Source: JBBIWA01 sp037439425 (GTDB lineage: Bacteria; Acidobacteriota; Blastocatellia; RBC074). Taken from it: a DNA stretch of 64,000 nucleotides. A program made the position numbers and the translations under genes. Of the stretch, positions 29,063 through 38,397 are shown one piece after another. Within the stretch, counting starts at the first letter, position 1, and every line of letters begins with the position of its first letter. The notes below the pieces were generated by a model, which was not told the DNA's origin, ran no database searches, and saw only the letters and a program-made list of their open reading frames with translations. The DNA lies in contig JBBIWA010000001.1 of assembly GCA_037439425.1 (NCBI GenBank), positions 186,001 through 250,000 of the forward strand, given 5' to 3'.

Positions 29063-29382
29063 AATGTCGAAATCCTCCAATTAGTAGTTGTAGAGTTGAT
29101 TAACTCCTGTCGTTAGCCTGAGCCAAACAGGACTTTGGCCCATCCCCTGCTGGAAATGTAGTCCTCAAGCTCAGCGCTGCGACCCAGAGCACCGACGATA
29201 AGAAAACCCTTCTGGCGCACATCGTAGCAACGATGAACGCCGTTTCTTAAACAGGCTCATCAGCCTGTGAAGACCCGCCGCCAGACAAAAAGCTCTTTCT
29301 CTCTCTGCCTGCGGCCAGGCATGGCAGTTTCGCTAAACTGGCCTTCGGCTCTAGGTCTGAAGACCAGAGTGATCCCACCAGG
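29063..29382. other. Intergenic region between tonB and exbB
   Basis: No gene, hairpin or repeat was recognised apart from short AT-poor filler. Confidence 0.4.
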
Positions 29383-30150
29383 CTAATTAAGTGTGAAGTT
29401 GAAGGTCAAGATGCCCTGCACCTTCACTGGCACACCTGAGAGCTCGGTGGGTTTAAAAATCCATTGCTTGGCCGCCTGCAACGCCGCATCGCGCAGCAAC
29501 GGATGCCCACTGATCACCTCAGCCTCAATGACGCGCCCCTCTTCAGAGATCGTCACTTGAATCTGGACCGATCCCTGAGCACGCGCTGCTTTCGCAATCG
29601 GCGGATAGGGTGGCTGGACTTTCCGAATGGCGCTACCCTGCAACACGCCACCTGAGACCTTAATCTGCTTGGGCGGCGGTGTGGGCGTTGGCTCCGGCTT
29701 TGGCGGCGGTGGCGGCGGCGGTGGTGGCGGCTCACCCGCGCCCAATCCACCAGGCACGCCGCCGACCACCCCACCCGTTACTCCACCCGGCACTCCACCC
29801 GGTACACCTTGCGAAGCGACATAAGAGACAGCCGGCCTTGACTGGACCTCGTGCGCCGGTGGAATTCTCTCCGGCGGTTTGACCGGCGCCGTAAACGTCG
29901 TTGGCGCTTCGACTTGCTTTACTATTACCTGCTGCTGAGGAGATGGGGGTGGTGGAGCTGGGGGCGGCGGTGGCGGTGCCAGCAAAGTGGTTACATCCAG
30001 CGCATCAACCAGTGCTGGATTAAACCAGAAGATGGTCAGGACAGCGATGGCCGTCAGTACCACCGCATAAATCACACCGGTGATGAAAAAAAACACCCCT
30101 GTCCGGCCACCTTGCTTCTGACTCGTTGACTCGACTAGCGCGTCGAACAT
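29383..30150 (-). CDS. tonB: TonB family energy transducer
   Basis: The 255-residue product has a single N-terminal membrane anchor (GVIYAVVLTAIAVLTIFWF), a proline-rich region (poly-Pro runs around residues 60-70 and 145-155), and a C-terminal TonB domain (PPYPPIAKAARAQGSVQIQV, then VISGHPLLRDAALQAAKQWI). Between the Pro runs is a Gly-Val-Pro repeat (GGVPGGVTGGVVGGVPGGL). TonB couples the ExbB/ExbD motor to outer-membrane receptors. No TonB-dependent receptor is in this window. The gene heads the row tonB-exbB-exbD-exbD. Confidence 0.9.
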   Translation of the reverse strand: MFDALVESTSQKQGGRTGVFFFITGVIYAVVLTAIAVLTIFWFNPALVDALDVTTLLAPPPPPPAPPPPSPQQQVIVKQVEAPTTFTAPVKPPERIPPAHEVQSRPAVSYVASQGVPGGVPGGVTGGVVGGVPGGLGAGEPPPPPPPPPPKPEPTPTPPPKQIKVSGGVLQGSAIRKVQPPYPPIAKAARAQGSVQIQVTISEEGRVIEAEVISGHPLLRDAALQAAKQWIFKPTELSGVPVKVQGILTFNFTLN

Positions 30151-30706
30151 TATTTTTTTGACCTCCCTATCTTGGAATGCCGATGGGTCGAAACAAACTG
30201 AGAACCTCTTACTGTCTCTTCTCTCTCCTCATCAGGCGAGGCTTAGAGATGAAACAGGCACTCAGGGCCGGCTCTCACAAAAGCCAACCTGATCCCGGCT
30301 CAATAGCCCGGGCAATCCTACATCAAGAAAAAATATGACACCACTTGAGATAGTTACGGCTGAAACCGTGGGGTCAGAGTATCTATTTCCCTGATCAGCA
30401 ACTGCTCGCCTTCAGCCGCTCGCTTGAGAGCGACCCAAATTGTGACCGATCTGTATGACCTAATGTTTTGGATACAACGGATGATGGGTCAGCAACGATG
30501 GGAGTCTACTATCTGCTTCAGGCTGAAGTCAAGCCATTTTTTGGCGACTTCCATCGGGGCTTGACCATTACCAACAGCACAGTGTGAACGGGAACGACAA
30601 ACAACTCAGGCAGGACTGCGCTGTTGAGCACCACTTCATGATGCGAGCACCAACGTGGCTGGAGTGGCTAGCAGTTTCAACCACTTGTGCGACTTAACCC
30701 GCCAGC
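30151..30706. other. Intergenic region, no gene seen
   Basis: This 556-base stretch lies between secF and tonB and should hold the tonB promoter. I see no convincing coding frame, hairpin array or RNA gene. Confidence 0.4.
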
Positions 30707-32071
30707 TCATCGCCCGACGGGCGAGGCTGTCCGCCGCTTCTTGCTTTTCTTACGCTTCTGGCTGCCTGGCGCGGCTGTAAGACCAGCCGCTGCCTGGGCC
30801 ATCGTGGCGCCGCCCACGGCGGGCGCGCTCGCAGCGCTTGCGGCCCGCGCTCTGGCTCTGAAGCTCTCCCACCAAAGTGTGATCGGGCTAGCAATATATA
30901 TCGAAGAGTAGGTGCCAACGATGATGCCAATAAAGAGCGCCCACGAGAAACTCTTCAAGACTTCGCCGCCAAACAGCACCAGCGCGACCACCGTCAAGAA
31001 GGTTAGACCGGAGGTGATAATCGTGCGCGACAGCGTTTGATTGATCGCCTCATTGGCCAGCCCTTCCAGACTTTCGCGCCGCCGGGTGCGCATCATCTCA
31101 CGAATGCGGTCGAAGATCACAATTGTGTCATTCATCGAGTAACCAACCAGCGTCAGCAGCGCCGCGATCACCGTCAGATTGATCTCCCACTGCATGATCG
31201 AGAAGAGGCCGAGCGTGATCAGCACATCGTGAAAGACTGCCACCACTGCGCCGATGCCGAAGCCCCAAGACTTGAACCGGAAAGCGATGTAGATGAGCAT
31301 CCCGGCGCAGGCCAGCAGCGTGACCGAAATGGCGCGGTTGCGCAGATCGGCTCCCACCTGAGGGCTGACCGCCTCGGCGCTCTTGAGTGCCGCCGCACCG
31401 GTAAAGAAGTGTTGCGCCAGCACGCTTCCAAGCTGCGGCTCGATCCCGCCCAAATTCTTGATCTCATCAAGACTGCTGATCAGACCGCCGCGCTCATGCT
31501 CGCGATAATCAATGATCCGGGCTGCCATCTGTTCGGCCCTCTGCGCGTCAACGCCAGCCCGGGCGATTAACTCGCTTTTGAGATCGTCACGCCCAATAGT
31601 GTTGAGATCCACCTTGCCTTGCGTCGCGGGATCATTGAACGTTGCCAGCGCGGCGAGGATCTTTTGCTTGCCGATGTCAGCATCATCGGTGGCCTTCGCT
31701 TCGGTCTCGGACTGGCCGGCCTTACGCTCAACACCCACCAGATTCGGCAACCGGACTAACACTTCGTTCTTTGGCGCTTCGCCGATTTGATCGCCAACGG
31801 GTTGGAGCATGATCTTGGAGCTTTCGATGCCCTGCTTCTCCAAAGCGGCGCGCAGCCTACCCAGATCAGGCCGCTCTTTGAACTTCACATCGGCCAGCGT
31901 CCCGCCCGCGAAGTCCACTCCCATATTGAAGGGATGTGTGTAGTCTTTGCCATCCAGCGCGCGCCAGGCTACTGAAACTGCACCAGCCAGAATCAACACC
32001 AACGATAGCCCCATGAAGAGCCACTTCTTGCCCAGGAAGTCGTAATTCGCATTCTTGAAAATTTCGATCAT
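30707..32071 (-). CDS. secF: Protein translocase subunit SecF with an inserted domain
   Basis: SecF works with SecD to complete Sec export using the proton gradient. The start has the SecF N-terminus (IEIFKNANYDFLGKKWLF) and the first helix, then the FNMGVDFAGGTL motif. The C-terminal part has five helices (GYSMNDTIVIFDRIREMM, NQTLSRTIITSGLTFLTV). Between the first periplasmic strand region and the second helix, residues about 130-230 carry extra sequence including VDLNTIGRDDL, RAEQMAARIIDYREHE and SLDEIKNLGGIEP, which resembles a ComEA/GspK-type helix-hairpin-helix. The length is 454 against about 320 in E. coli. Identity is certain; the insert's role is unknown. The C-terminal tail is basic. 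Confidence 0.95.
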   Translation of the reverse strand: MIEIFKNANYDFLGKKWLFMGLSLVLILAGAVSVAWRALDGKDYTHPFNMGVDFAGGTLADVKFKERPDLGRLRAALEKQGIESSKIMLQPVGDQIGEAPKNEVLVRLPNLVGVERKAGQSETEAKATDDADIGKQKILAALATFNDPATQGKVDLNTIGRDDLKSELIARAGVDAQRAEQMAARIIDYREHERGGLISSLDEIKNLGGIEPQLGSVLAQHFFTGAAALKSAEAVSPQVGADLRNRAISVTLLACAGMLIYIAFRFKSWGFGIGAVVAVFHDVLITLGLFSIMQWEINLTVIAALLTLVGYSMNDTIVIFDRIREMMRTRRRESLEGLANEAINQTLSRTIITSGLTFLTVVALVLFGGEVLKSFSWALFIGIIVGTYSSIYIASPITLWWESFRARARAASAASAPAVGGATMAQAAAGLTAAPGSQKRKKSKKRRTASPVGR

Positions 32072-32157
32072 AACCAACTACCGGATTGCGGGTCTCGGAT
32101 TATAAAACAGGAGCGATCATCCCTGGCCCTTTCGATCCGCCACCCGCAATCCACAAT

Positions 32158-33813
32158 TTAGATACTAAGGGCCTCGGCCCGGCCCCCGCCGCGTGTCAAA
32201 GCCCAGAGGAACATCGTGCGCGAGACATAGACGGCCGTGAAGAGATTGGCCAGCAGACCGATAGTGAGCGTGACGGCAAAGCCGCGAATCGGCCCCGTCC
32301 CGAAGCCGTAGAGAAAGGCGCAGGAGACAATCGTCGTCACGTGTGTATCAATAATCGTTACCAGGGCCTTACCGAATCCTGTGTCTACGGCTGAGAGCAC
32401 GACCCGGCCAGCGCGCAGCTCTTCGCGGATGCGCTCAAAGATGAGCACATTCGAGTCCACAGCCATACCAATGGTCAGGATCACGCCGGCAATGCCCGGC
32501 AAGGTCAGCGTCGCCCCGAATAGCGACAAACCGGCCAGCAAAATAATCAGATTCAGCGCCAGCGCCACCACGGCGTTAACACCTGACAGCCGGTAGTAAA
32601 AAAGCATAAAGCCCACAACCAGCACCAGACCAACAATCGAAGCCGTCACTCCTTGCCGGATCGAGTCAGCGCCCAGGCTCGGTCCGACGGTTCGCTCTTC
32701 CAGGTAAACGATCTTCGCCGGCAAAGCGCCCGACCTAAGCACAAGGGCCAGGTCTTCGGCTTCCTGCTGAGTGAAGGTACCTTCGATGATGCCTTCATCC
32801 CGGATAGCGCTCTTGATCGAAGGCGCGCTTTTGATCTCATCGTTGAGCACAATGGCCAGCAGGTTTCCGACGTTGCTGGAGGTCCACTGCTCGAATCTAT
32901 CAGCGCCACTGGGTTTGAGCGAGAAGGCAACGTTATAGCCCATGCCCTGGCGCGCTGGCACGGCCTGCGCATTGCGCAAATCAGCGCCGGTAACGATAGG
33001 AGTCTTCTCAACGATGTAGTAGCCTTCAATGGCGGAAGCCCCGCCCCGGCGCGGCTCGAAGATGCGCAACACCTCTCGATCGCTGGCACCGCCTACTGCT
33101 GCCTGAGCTTCTTCTTTCGTCCGGTAGAGTGTCGCCGGTGGTACCACCGCCTTGAGTTCCAGTCGGGCTTCACCCCGGATCAATTCTTTGACCCGCTCCG
33201 GATCGTCCACACCTGGCATCTGCACGAGGATCTGGTGATTGGAGTCTGGGCCGTGTTTCTGAACGACCGGCTCGGCCACCCCGAAAGCGTTGATACGCTG
33301 CTCGATGATCGCCTTGGCCTGATCGGTCGCCTCTAAGCGGATGCGGTCAGCAGATGACGATTTGAGCGTAAAGGTAACAGCCGATGGATTGGTGCTAGTG
33401 GTGGCTTCCCAATCAAAGGAGCCAAAATCGGTCAGCAGCCTCTCGCGAATCTCGCTTTGCTTGCTACTGTCAGGCGTCTCGACCACGAGCTGCCCATTAG
33501 CAGGCACTTTGACGCTTGTGTAGGGGATCTCGCTCTTCTTGAGGATGTCTATGGCCTTTTGCTGATTGCCCTCGGTGATGGCTTTAATGGCGTCGTCGGC
33601 CTGCACTTGCAAAACCAGGTGCGTGCCGCCCTTAAGGTCCAGGCCCAGCCGGATGTTCTCCGATAAATTCTGCCGCAGGCGCGAAGGCTGAAAGAAATCG
33701 CTGGCAGACAACTTCTGTGCCTTGGGTTTGTGCCAGGGCCCGAGCATCAGGACAAGGGCGACCAGGGTCACGACTCCAATGACGATACTGCGTGTGCGAA
33801 GATTTCTACTCAT
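32158..33813 (-). CDS. secD: Protein translocase subunit SecD
   Basis: The 551-residue product has an N-terminal helix, the GLDLKGGTHLVLQV signature, a periplasmic P1 domain (EQRINAFGVAEPVVQKHGPD, QMPGVDDPERVKELI), and a C-terminal helical bundle with MAVDSNVLIFERIREELRAG. SecD and SecF together pull secreted chains across the membrane. It lies between yajC and secF with short spacing (87 bases to each neighbour). Confidence 0.95.
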   Translation of the reverse strand: MSRNLRTRSIVIGVVTLVALVLMLGPWHKPKAQKLSASDFFQPSRLRQNLSENIRLGLDLKGGTHLVLQVQADDAIKAITEGNQQKAIDILKKSEIPYTSVKVPANGQLVVETPDSSKQSEIRERLLTDFGSFDWEATTSTNPSAVTFTLKSSSADRIRLEATDQAKAIIEQRINAFGVAEPVVQKHGPDSNHQILVQMPGVDDPERVKELIRGEARLELKAVVPPATLYRTKEEAQAAVGGASDREVLRIFEPRRGGASAIEGYYIVEKTPIVTGADLRNAQAVPARQGMGYNVAFSLKPSGADRFEQWTSSNVGNLLAIVLNDEIKSAPSIKSAIRDEGIIEGTFTQQEAEDLALVLRSGALPAKIVYLEERTVGPSLGADSIRQGVTASIVGLVLVVGFMLFYYRLSGVNAVVALALNLIILLAGLSLFGATLTLPGIAGVILTIGMAVDSNVLIFERIREELRAGRVVLSAVDTGFGKALVTIIDTHVTTIVSCAFLYGFGTGPIRGFAVTLTIGLLANLFTAVYVSRTMFLWALTRGGGRAEALSI

Positions 33814-33899
33814 ATCGTTTTGCCGAAAGCCTGCTCCGGAGAGTCGAACATTTATGATTTCAACGCGGAGGGGAAAAGAGGCTTAGCGCAGCCATTGCG

Positions 33900-34232
33900 T
33901 TACGACTTCTCCTCAGGCGCCTCTTGCAGTCCCGCAATCGCGCTGCGTGCGACATCAATCTTGACCGATGGATTTTCGGCGATGCGCAATTGCAACGTCC
34001 GCTTGTCCTCACGCACCATGGTGATAGTGCCATAGATGCCACCGCTTGTGATGACCTTATCACCGACCTTCAAATTATCAAGCATCTGCTGGATCTGTTT
34101 CTGGCGCTTGCGCTGCGGAAGAATGATCAAAAAATAAAAAAGGACAAAGATCAGGACAAAGGGCAGCAGGCTAAGCAAACCTGCGCCCGCTTCTCCTTGT
34201 AACAGGAACCAAACAAAATGTAGCGCCATCAT
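33900..34232 (-). CDS. yajC: Sec translocase accessory subunit YajC
   Basis: The 110-residue product has one N-terminal membrane helix (LLPFVLIFVLFYFLIILPQR) and the cytoplasmic YajC signature (DNLKVGDKVITSGGIYGTIT). YajC binds SecDF. Its place between tgt and secD is the classical order. Confidence 0.9.
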   Translation of the reverse strand: MMALHFVWFLLQGEAGAGLLSLLPFVLIFVLFYFLIILPQRKRQKQIQQMLDNLKVGDKVITSGGIYGTITMVREDKRTLQLRIAENPSVKIDVARSAIAGLQEAPEEKS

Positions 34233-34275
34233 CGGGGCGGGATTACCTTCTTCAGCTTAAGATCGCACTCAAGTC

Positions 34276-35463
34276 TCAGATCACTCGAGGCAGCGGTGCG
34301 CCGTCTGACAACTTCTCTCTACATCTACGGGCTTCAGTAAAGCTAGCGCGAAAGGCGGCGAACTCGCCAAGTCGGATAGCTTGCCTGATTTTGCGCATAG
34401 TGTCAAGGTAGAAGGCCAGGTTATGGTACGAACAGAGGATGCTCGCCAGGATTTCGCCGCTCTGATAAAGATGGCGCAAGTAAGCGCGGGCATAGCGGCG
34501 GCAGACGGCGCAACGACATTCTTCATCCAGCGGGCGAGCATCACGCGCATATTTCGCATTTTTAATGTTCAGCCGTCCACGTGAGGTGAAGACCTGACCG
34601 TTGCGCGCATTGCGCGTTGGCATCACGCAATCGAACATGTCCACGCCGCGCGCTACGCACTCGACCAGATCCTCTGGCGTCCCGACGCCCATCAAATAGC
34701 GCGGGCAATCGGCTGGCATCTGCGGCGCAAGGGCTTCAACCACCTCATACATCTGTGCCTTCTCTTCCCCGACGCTCAAGCCCCCGATGGCGTAGCCTTC
34801 AAAGCCTATTTCCAGCAGTCGCTCCAGACTTTCACGGCGCAGATCGTGATAGATACTTCCCTGAATGATGCCAAAGAGCGCCCCTGGGAGCGCAGCCCCG
34901 GCAGCGAGGGAAGCTTCCTTCAGTCGCTCATATTCAGCTCGTGACCGGCGCGCCCAGCGCAAGGTCAGTTCCAGCGATTGGCGCGCCTGTGCGTGCGTTG
35001 CCGGAAAAGGCGTGCATTCGTCAAAGGCCATCACGATGTCTGCCCCCAGTGCGTGCTGCACACGCATGGAAATTTCCGGTGACAGAAATTGCAGCGAACC
35101 ATCCAGGTGCGAACGGAACTGGACTCCCTCCTCACAAATGCGCCGCAGCTCGCCGAGGCTGAAGACCTGAAAGCCGCCGCTATCGGTCAGGATGGCACGC
35201 TCCCAGGAGATGAATTTATGTAGTCCTCCAAGTTCGGCAATCAGCTCGTGCCCTGGTCGCAAAAACAGATGATAGGTATTGCCCAGGATGATGCGCGCAT
35301 CGAGCTCCTCAAGCATTCCTTGAGTGAGGGCCTTGACCGTCCCCTGCGTGCCCACAGGCATAAAGACCGGCGTCTCCACTTCTCCATGCGCCGTCACTAT
35401 GCGTCCTGCGCGTGCCTGCGTCTTAGCATCAACCGATTCAACTTGAAAGGAGAACTGCTGCAC
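34276..35463 (-). CDS. tgt: Queuine tRNA-ribosyltransferase
   Basis: Tgt exchanges guanine 34 for preQ1 in tRNAs with GUN anticodons. The product (395 residues) shows ILTDSGGFQVFSLGELRRI with the first catalytic aspartate, FDCVMPTRNARNGQVFTSRG with the nucleophile, and a zinc site from CRCAVC plus the histidine in CSYHNLAFYL. The length is normal. It opens the tgt-yajC-secD-secF row. Confidence 0.95.
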   Translation of the reverse strand: MQQFSFQVESVDAKTQARAGRIVTAHGEVETPVFMPVGTQGTVKALTQGMLEELDARIILGNTYHLFLRPGHELIAELGGLHKFISWERAILTDSGGFQVFSLGELRRICEEGVQFRSHLDGSLQFLSPEISMRVQHALGADIVMAFDECTPFPATHAQARQSLELTLRWARRSRAEYERLKEASLAAGAALPGALFGIIQGSIYHDLRRESLERLLEIGFEGYAIGGLSVGEEKAQMYEVVEALAPQMPADCPRYLMGVGTPEDLVECVARGVDMFDCVMPTRNARNGQVFTSRGRLNIKNAKYARDARPLDEECRCAVCRRYARAYLRHLYQSGEILASILCSYHNLAFYLDTMRKIRQAIRLGEFAAFRASFTEARRCREKLSDGAPLPRVI

Positions 35464-35483
35464 GAGGTCTCTCCTGGTCTCCT

Positions 35484-36878
35484 CTAATCTGAGCGATGGC
35501 GCTGCCGGATGCGAATCGGTGTGGCATAAAAGCCAAATGATTCGCGCAACCGGTTGATTACGTACCGTTCGTAAGAGAAGTGCAGCTTCTTCCGCCGCCC
35601 GCTGGTAAAGAGCACAAACGTCGGCGGGCGCGTCGAGACCTGAGTCAGGTACAGTACCTTCGGCGCATCCGCATCGCGCGGTTGCTCCAGATACCGATGG
35701 AAGAATTGATTCAGCTCAGCCGTCGAGATGCGCTCCTTGCGCGCCTCGTCAGCGCGCTCAATCAGCTCCGGCAAGCGCGCCACGCGCTGCCCGGTCAGGG
35801 CTGAAATAAAAACCACGGGCGCGTAATCGAGAAACTTCATCTTCTCGCGCAACCACTTCTCAAATTCGATAGCAGTGTAGCTATCTTTCTCGACCGCATC
35901 CCACTTGTTGACCACGATGATCACTGACCGGCCAGCCTCGTGGGCATAGCCGCCAATGGTGGCATCGAGCGCTGCCACACCCTCAACCGCATCAATCAGC
36001 AAGAGCACGACATCGGCCCGCTCGATGTGTTTGCGCGCCATCACCACTGAAAGCTTCTCTGCCAGACCTTCGGTCTTGCCCTTGCGCCTGATGCCCGCCG
36101 TATCAATCAAACGTAACCGCAAGAGATCATCGCCTTCACGTTTGATCTCGCAAACCGTATCCACGGCATCGCGCGTCGTGCCCGCAATCGGAGAGACGAT
36201 GACGCGCTCTTCGCCCAGCAGACGATTGACGAGCGAAGATTTGCCGACATTCGGACGGCCAATGATCGCGACTTTGATCTCAGCTTGTGCGCGCTGTTGC
36301 TTGACGGCCGCTGGCAGCAATTCGGTCACTGCGTCGAGCAAATCACCCACACCGGCTCCGTGCTCGGCTGAGATGGGAAAGACTTGGTCGTAGCCGAAGC
36401 GATGAAACTCGGCCGCGCCATCAGCGATGCTGGCCGTGTCGGCTTTGTTGGCCACGATGAAGACCGGTTTGTTCAGCGGGCGCAACATCTGCGCCAGCTC
36501 CTCATCCAGCGGCGAGATGCCCGCCCGCGCGTCAACCATAAACAGCAACAGATTGGCTTCTTCAATGGCTGCTTGCGCTTGCTTGAGAATATTAGTGGGA
36601 ATCACTGCCTCATCATCAGGCACAATGCCGCCGGTGTCCACGAGCGAGAAAGCGCGCCCTTGCCATTCGGCTTCACCATAGATGCGGTCGCGCGTGATGC
36701 CCGGCACATCGCCAACAATGGCGCGCCGCTGACCCGTCAGGCGATTGAAGAGCGTAGATTTGCCCACGTTCGGACGGCCAATAATGGCCACTACGGGAAG
36801 CCGTTCGCGCGGCGAAGCCGTCTCTGTCTCAGCTACCACTGCCGGCTCGCTGCTCTGTTGCCAGTAGCCCTGTGCCAT
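35484..36878 (-). CDS. der: GTPase Der (EngA)
   Basis: Der is an essential GTPase for 50S assembly with two G domains in tandem. Both G1 motifs are identical (GRPNVGKSTLFN and GRPNVGKSSLVN). G3 motifs are VDTGGIVPDD and IDTAGIRRKG, and G4 motifs are ANKAD and NKWDAV. The C-terminal domain is KH-like (RPPTFVLFTSGRRKKLHFSY, then RYVINRLRESFGF). The ATG at 36878 is chosen since the longer frame adds 26 residues upstream of the usual N-terminus. It lies 20 bases upstream of tgt on the same strand. Confidence 0.95.
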   Translation of the reverse strand: MAQGYWQQSSEPAVVAETETASPRERLPVVAIIGRPNVGKSTLFNRLTGQRRAIVGDVPGITRDRIYGEAEWQGRAFSLVDTGGIVPDDEAVIPTNILKQAQAAIEEANLLLFMVDARAGISPLDEELAQMLRPLNKPVFIVANKADTASIADGAAEFHRFGYDQVFPISAEHGAGVGDLLDAVTELLPAAVKQQRAQAEIKVAIIGRPNVGKSSLVNRLLGEERVIVSPIAGTTRDAVDTVCEIKREGDDLLRLRLIDTAGIRRKGKTEGLAEKLSVVMARKHIERADVVLLLIDAVEGVAALDATIGGYAHEAGRSVIIVVNKWDAVEKDSYTAIEFEKWLREKMKFLDYAPVVFISALTGQRVARLPELIERADEARKERISTAELNQFFHRYLEQPRDADAPKVLYLTQVSTRPPTFVLFTSGRRKKLHFSYERYVINRLRESFGFYATPIRIRQRHRSD

Positions 36879-37006
36879 AATATTAGGTCCTGTAACTAAA
36901 TCTTCACTCCCAAAGTCATGTAGGATAGAGGAAAGAGCGGGATGATGACAACTCAATGCCGCCTTCCCCTCCTATGAAAGATTGGCAACTTGAAGGAGAA
37001 ACACAT

Positions 37007-37990
37007 ATGCGTGGAAAGATATTGGTTTTACTTCTGGCCGTGATGCTGCCGCCTGTGGCACTGGCCCAAACCAGCGTTACTTCAGCTGACGCGAAAGCGC
37101 GCGCTCAGGAAGTGCTCAAAAAAGCTCGCGCGGCGCTTGGCGATGAAGCCAAGCTCAACGCGCTCCAGAGCCTGTCGGTCTCGGTCGGCTATCGCCGCGT
37201 CATGGGCGAGCGCGAAACCGCAGGCGAGATGACCTACGAGTTCCTATTCCCCAGCAAATTTCTGCGGACTGATGTCTTCAGCCCCTTCCCCGGCGCAGAC
37301 ATTACCAACATTCAGGTGATCAATGGCGACCAGGTCTGGACCGATTTTCAATCGAGCAATCCCAATATGGCGCAGGCAGCTGGCCGTGGCGGCGGTGGTG
37401 GGATGATGTTCGGCGGGCCGCCAGGACAGAATCGGGATCAGGCCATCCAGGCTGAGTTCGGGCGACTGCTACTTTGTTGGCTGCTAACTACACCCTCTTC
37501 TCTGCCAGTTGAGTTCACTTACGCCGGCGAGGCCAAATCCAAAGACGGGGTGGCGGATGCGATTGATGTTACTGGCCCGAACAACTTCAAAGCGCGACTC
37601 TTCTTCGATCAGCAATCGCATCGCCTGCTGATGCTCAGCTACATGACGAAACAGCCGCCGCGCATGAATTTCGGCCGCGGTGGACCTGAAGCTCAAGGCC
37701 GCCCGCCGGCGGGCCGACGCCCAGAGGCGGAACTCACTCCGGAGGAAAGAGAGCGGCTACGTGCTGAGCGCGAGAGGCGGATGAAGGAATTGCAGGAAGC
37801 CTGGGCCAAAGCCCCCGATGTCGAGGTGCGCTGGTTTGTCTCCGAATTCCGCGACATCAATGGCATCTCGCTGCCGCATCGTCTCGTTAAATCCACTGGC
37901 GGTCAGGTGAACGAAGAGTGGGAAGTCAAGAAAGTGAAACTCAATCCGAAGCTCAAGCCAGAGAAGTTCGAGAAGAAAGAAAAGAGTTAA
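37007..37990 (+). CDS. Secreted protein of unknown function with a LolA-like pattern
   Basis: The 327-residue product has a signal peptide (KILVLLLAVMLPPVALAQ). Residues 30-140 have a pattern seen in LolA/MucB-like outer-membrane carrier folds (LNALQSLSVSVGYRR, MTYEFLFPSKFLRTDVF, VINGDQVWTDFQ), but I cannot confirm it. A Gly-rich loop follows, then a second beta region. A strongly charged helix (EERERLRAERERRMKELQ) and a last strand region complete the protein. The ATG at 37007 has AAGGAG upstream at the right spacing. The gene is divergent from der. Confidence 0.65.
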   Translation: MRGKILVLLLAVMLPPVALAQTSVTSADAKARAQEVLKKARAALGDEAKLNALQSLSVSVGYRRVMGERETAGEMTYEFLFPSKFLRTDVFSPFPGADITNIQVINGDQVWTDFQSSNPNMAQAAGRGGGGGMMFGGPPGQNRDQAIQAEFGRLLLCWLLTTPSSLPVEFTYAGEAKSKDGVADAIDVTGPNNFKARLFFDQQSHRLLMLSYMTKQPPRMNFGRGGPEAQGRPPAGRRPEAELTPEERERLRAERERRMKELQEAWAKAPDVEVRWFVSEFRDINGISLPHRLVKSTGGQVNEEWEVKKVKLNPKLKPEKFEKKEKS

Positions 37991-38032
37991 CTTCAGTTGC
38001 AGCTGTCATCAGCTTTGAAAAGGAGTCGTGCA

Positions 38033-38147
38033 TGTCGTCCCGGACGACGCCCAGATGAAGACCTGGGAGCGCACGCTTCTAGCGTGCAGAATTTTCACTC
38101 TTAACGAGCACGCAAGGATGCGTGCGCCTCTCAGAGATTTTCCGCAG
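38033..38147 (-). repeat. Two-hairpin intergenic repeat, copy C
   Basis: Read on the minus strand this copy begins CTGCGGAAAATCTCTGAG. It continues with GCACGCATCCTTGCGTGC, the spacer CGTTAAGAGTGAAAATTCTG, then GCACGCTAGAAGCGTGC and CAGGTCTTCATCTGGGCG. It ends in GTCGTCCGGGACGACA, itself an inverted repeat. It lies just after the secreted-protein gene. Confidence 0.75.
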
Positions 38148-38397
38148 GAGAAGTTTGAATTTCCAGTGCCAGCGAAAGCAGTGAGAGGGGGCGCAGATTC
38201 AATTCTTAAACCCCGTAAGGATATATTCTGTGTTGCGCCCGTTCTGCCGCTTCTGTTTTTTCTTCTGCAACACACATTCTGATCCTGTCAGCCCTGCTGC
38301 GGGCATTGTTCTTGTGCAAGATGCCCGAATTGGCCTGAGCCGGGTTGGTCGCTTGGCTTCGGCAAAATCATGAACATGTGACCGAACTCCGGCTATA

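Noticed and set aside
29627..29824. Pro/Gly-rich plus-strand frame
   Set aside because: It is the complement of the tonB low-complexity region.
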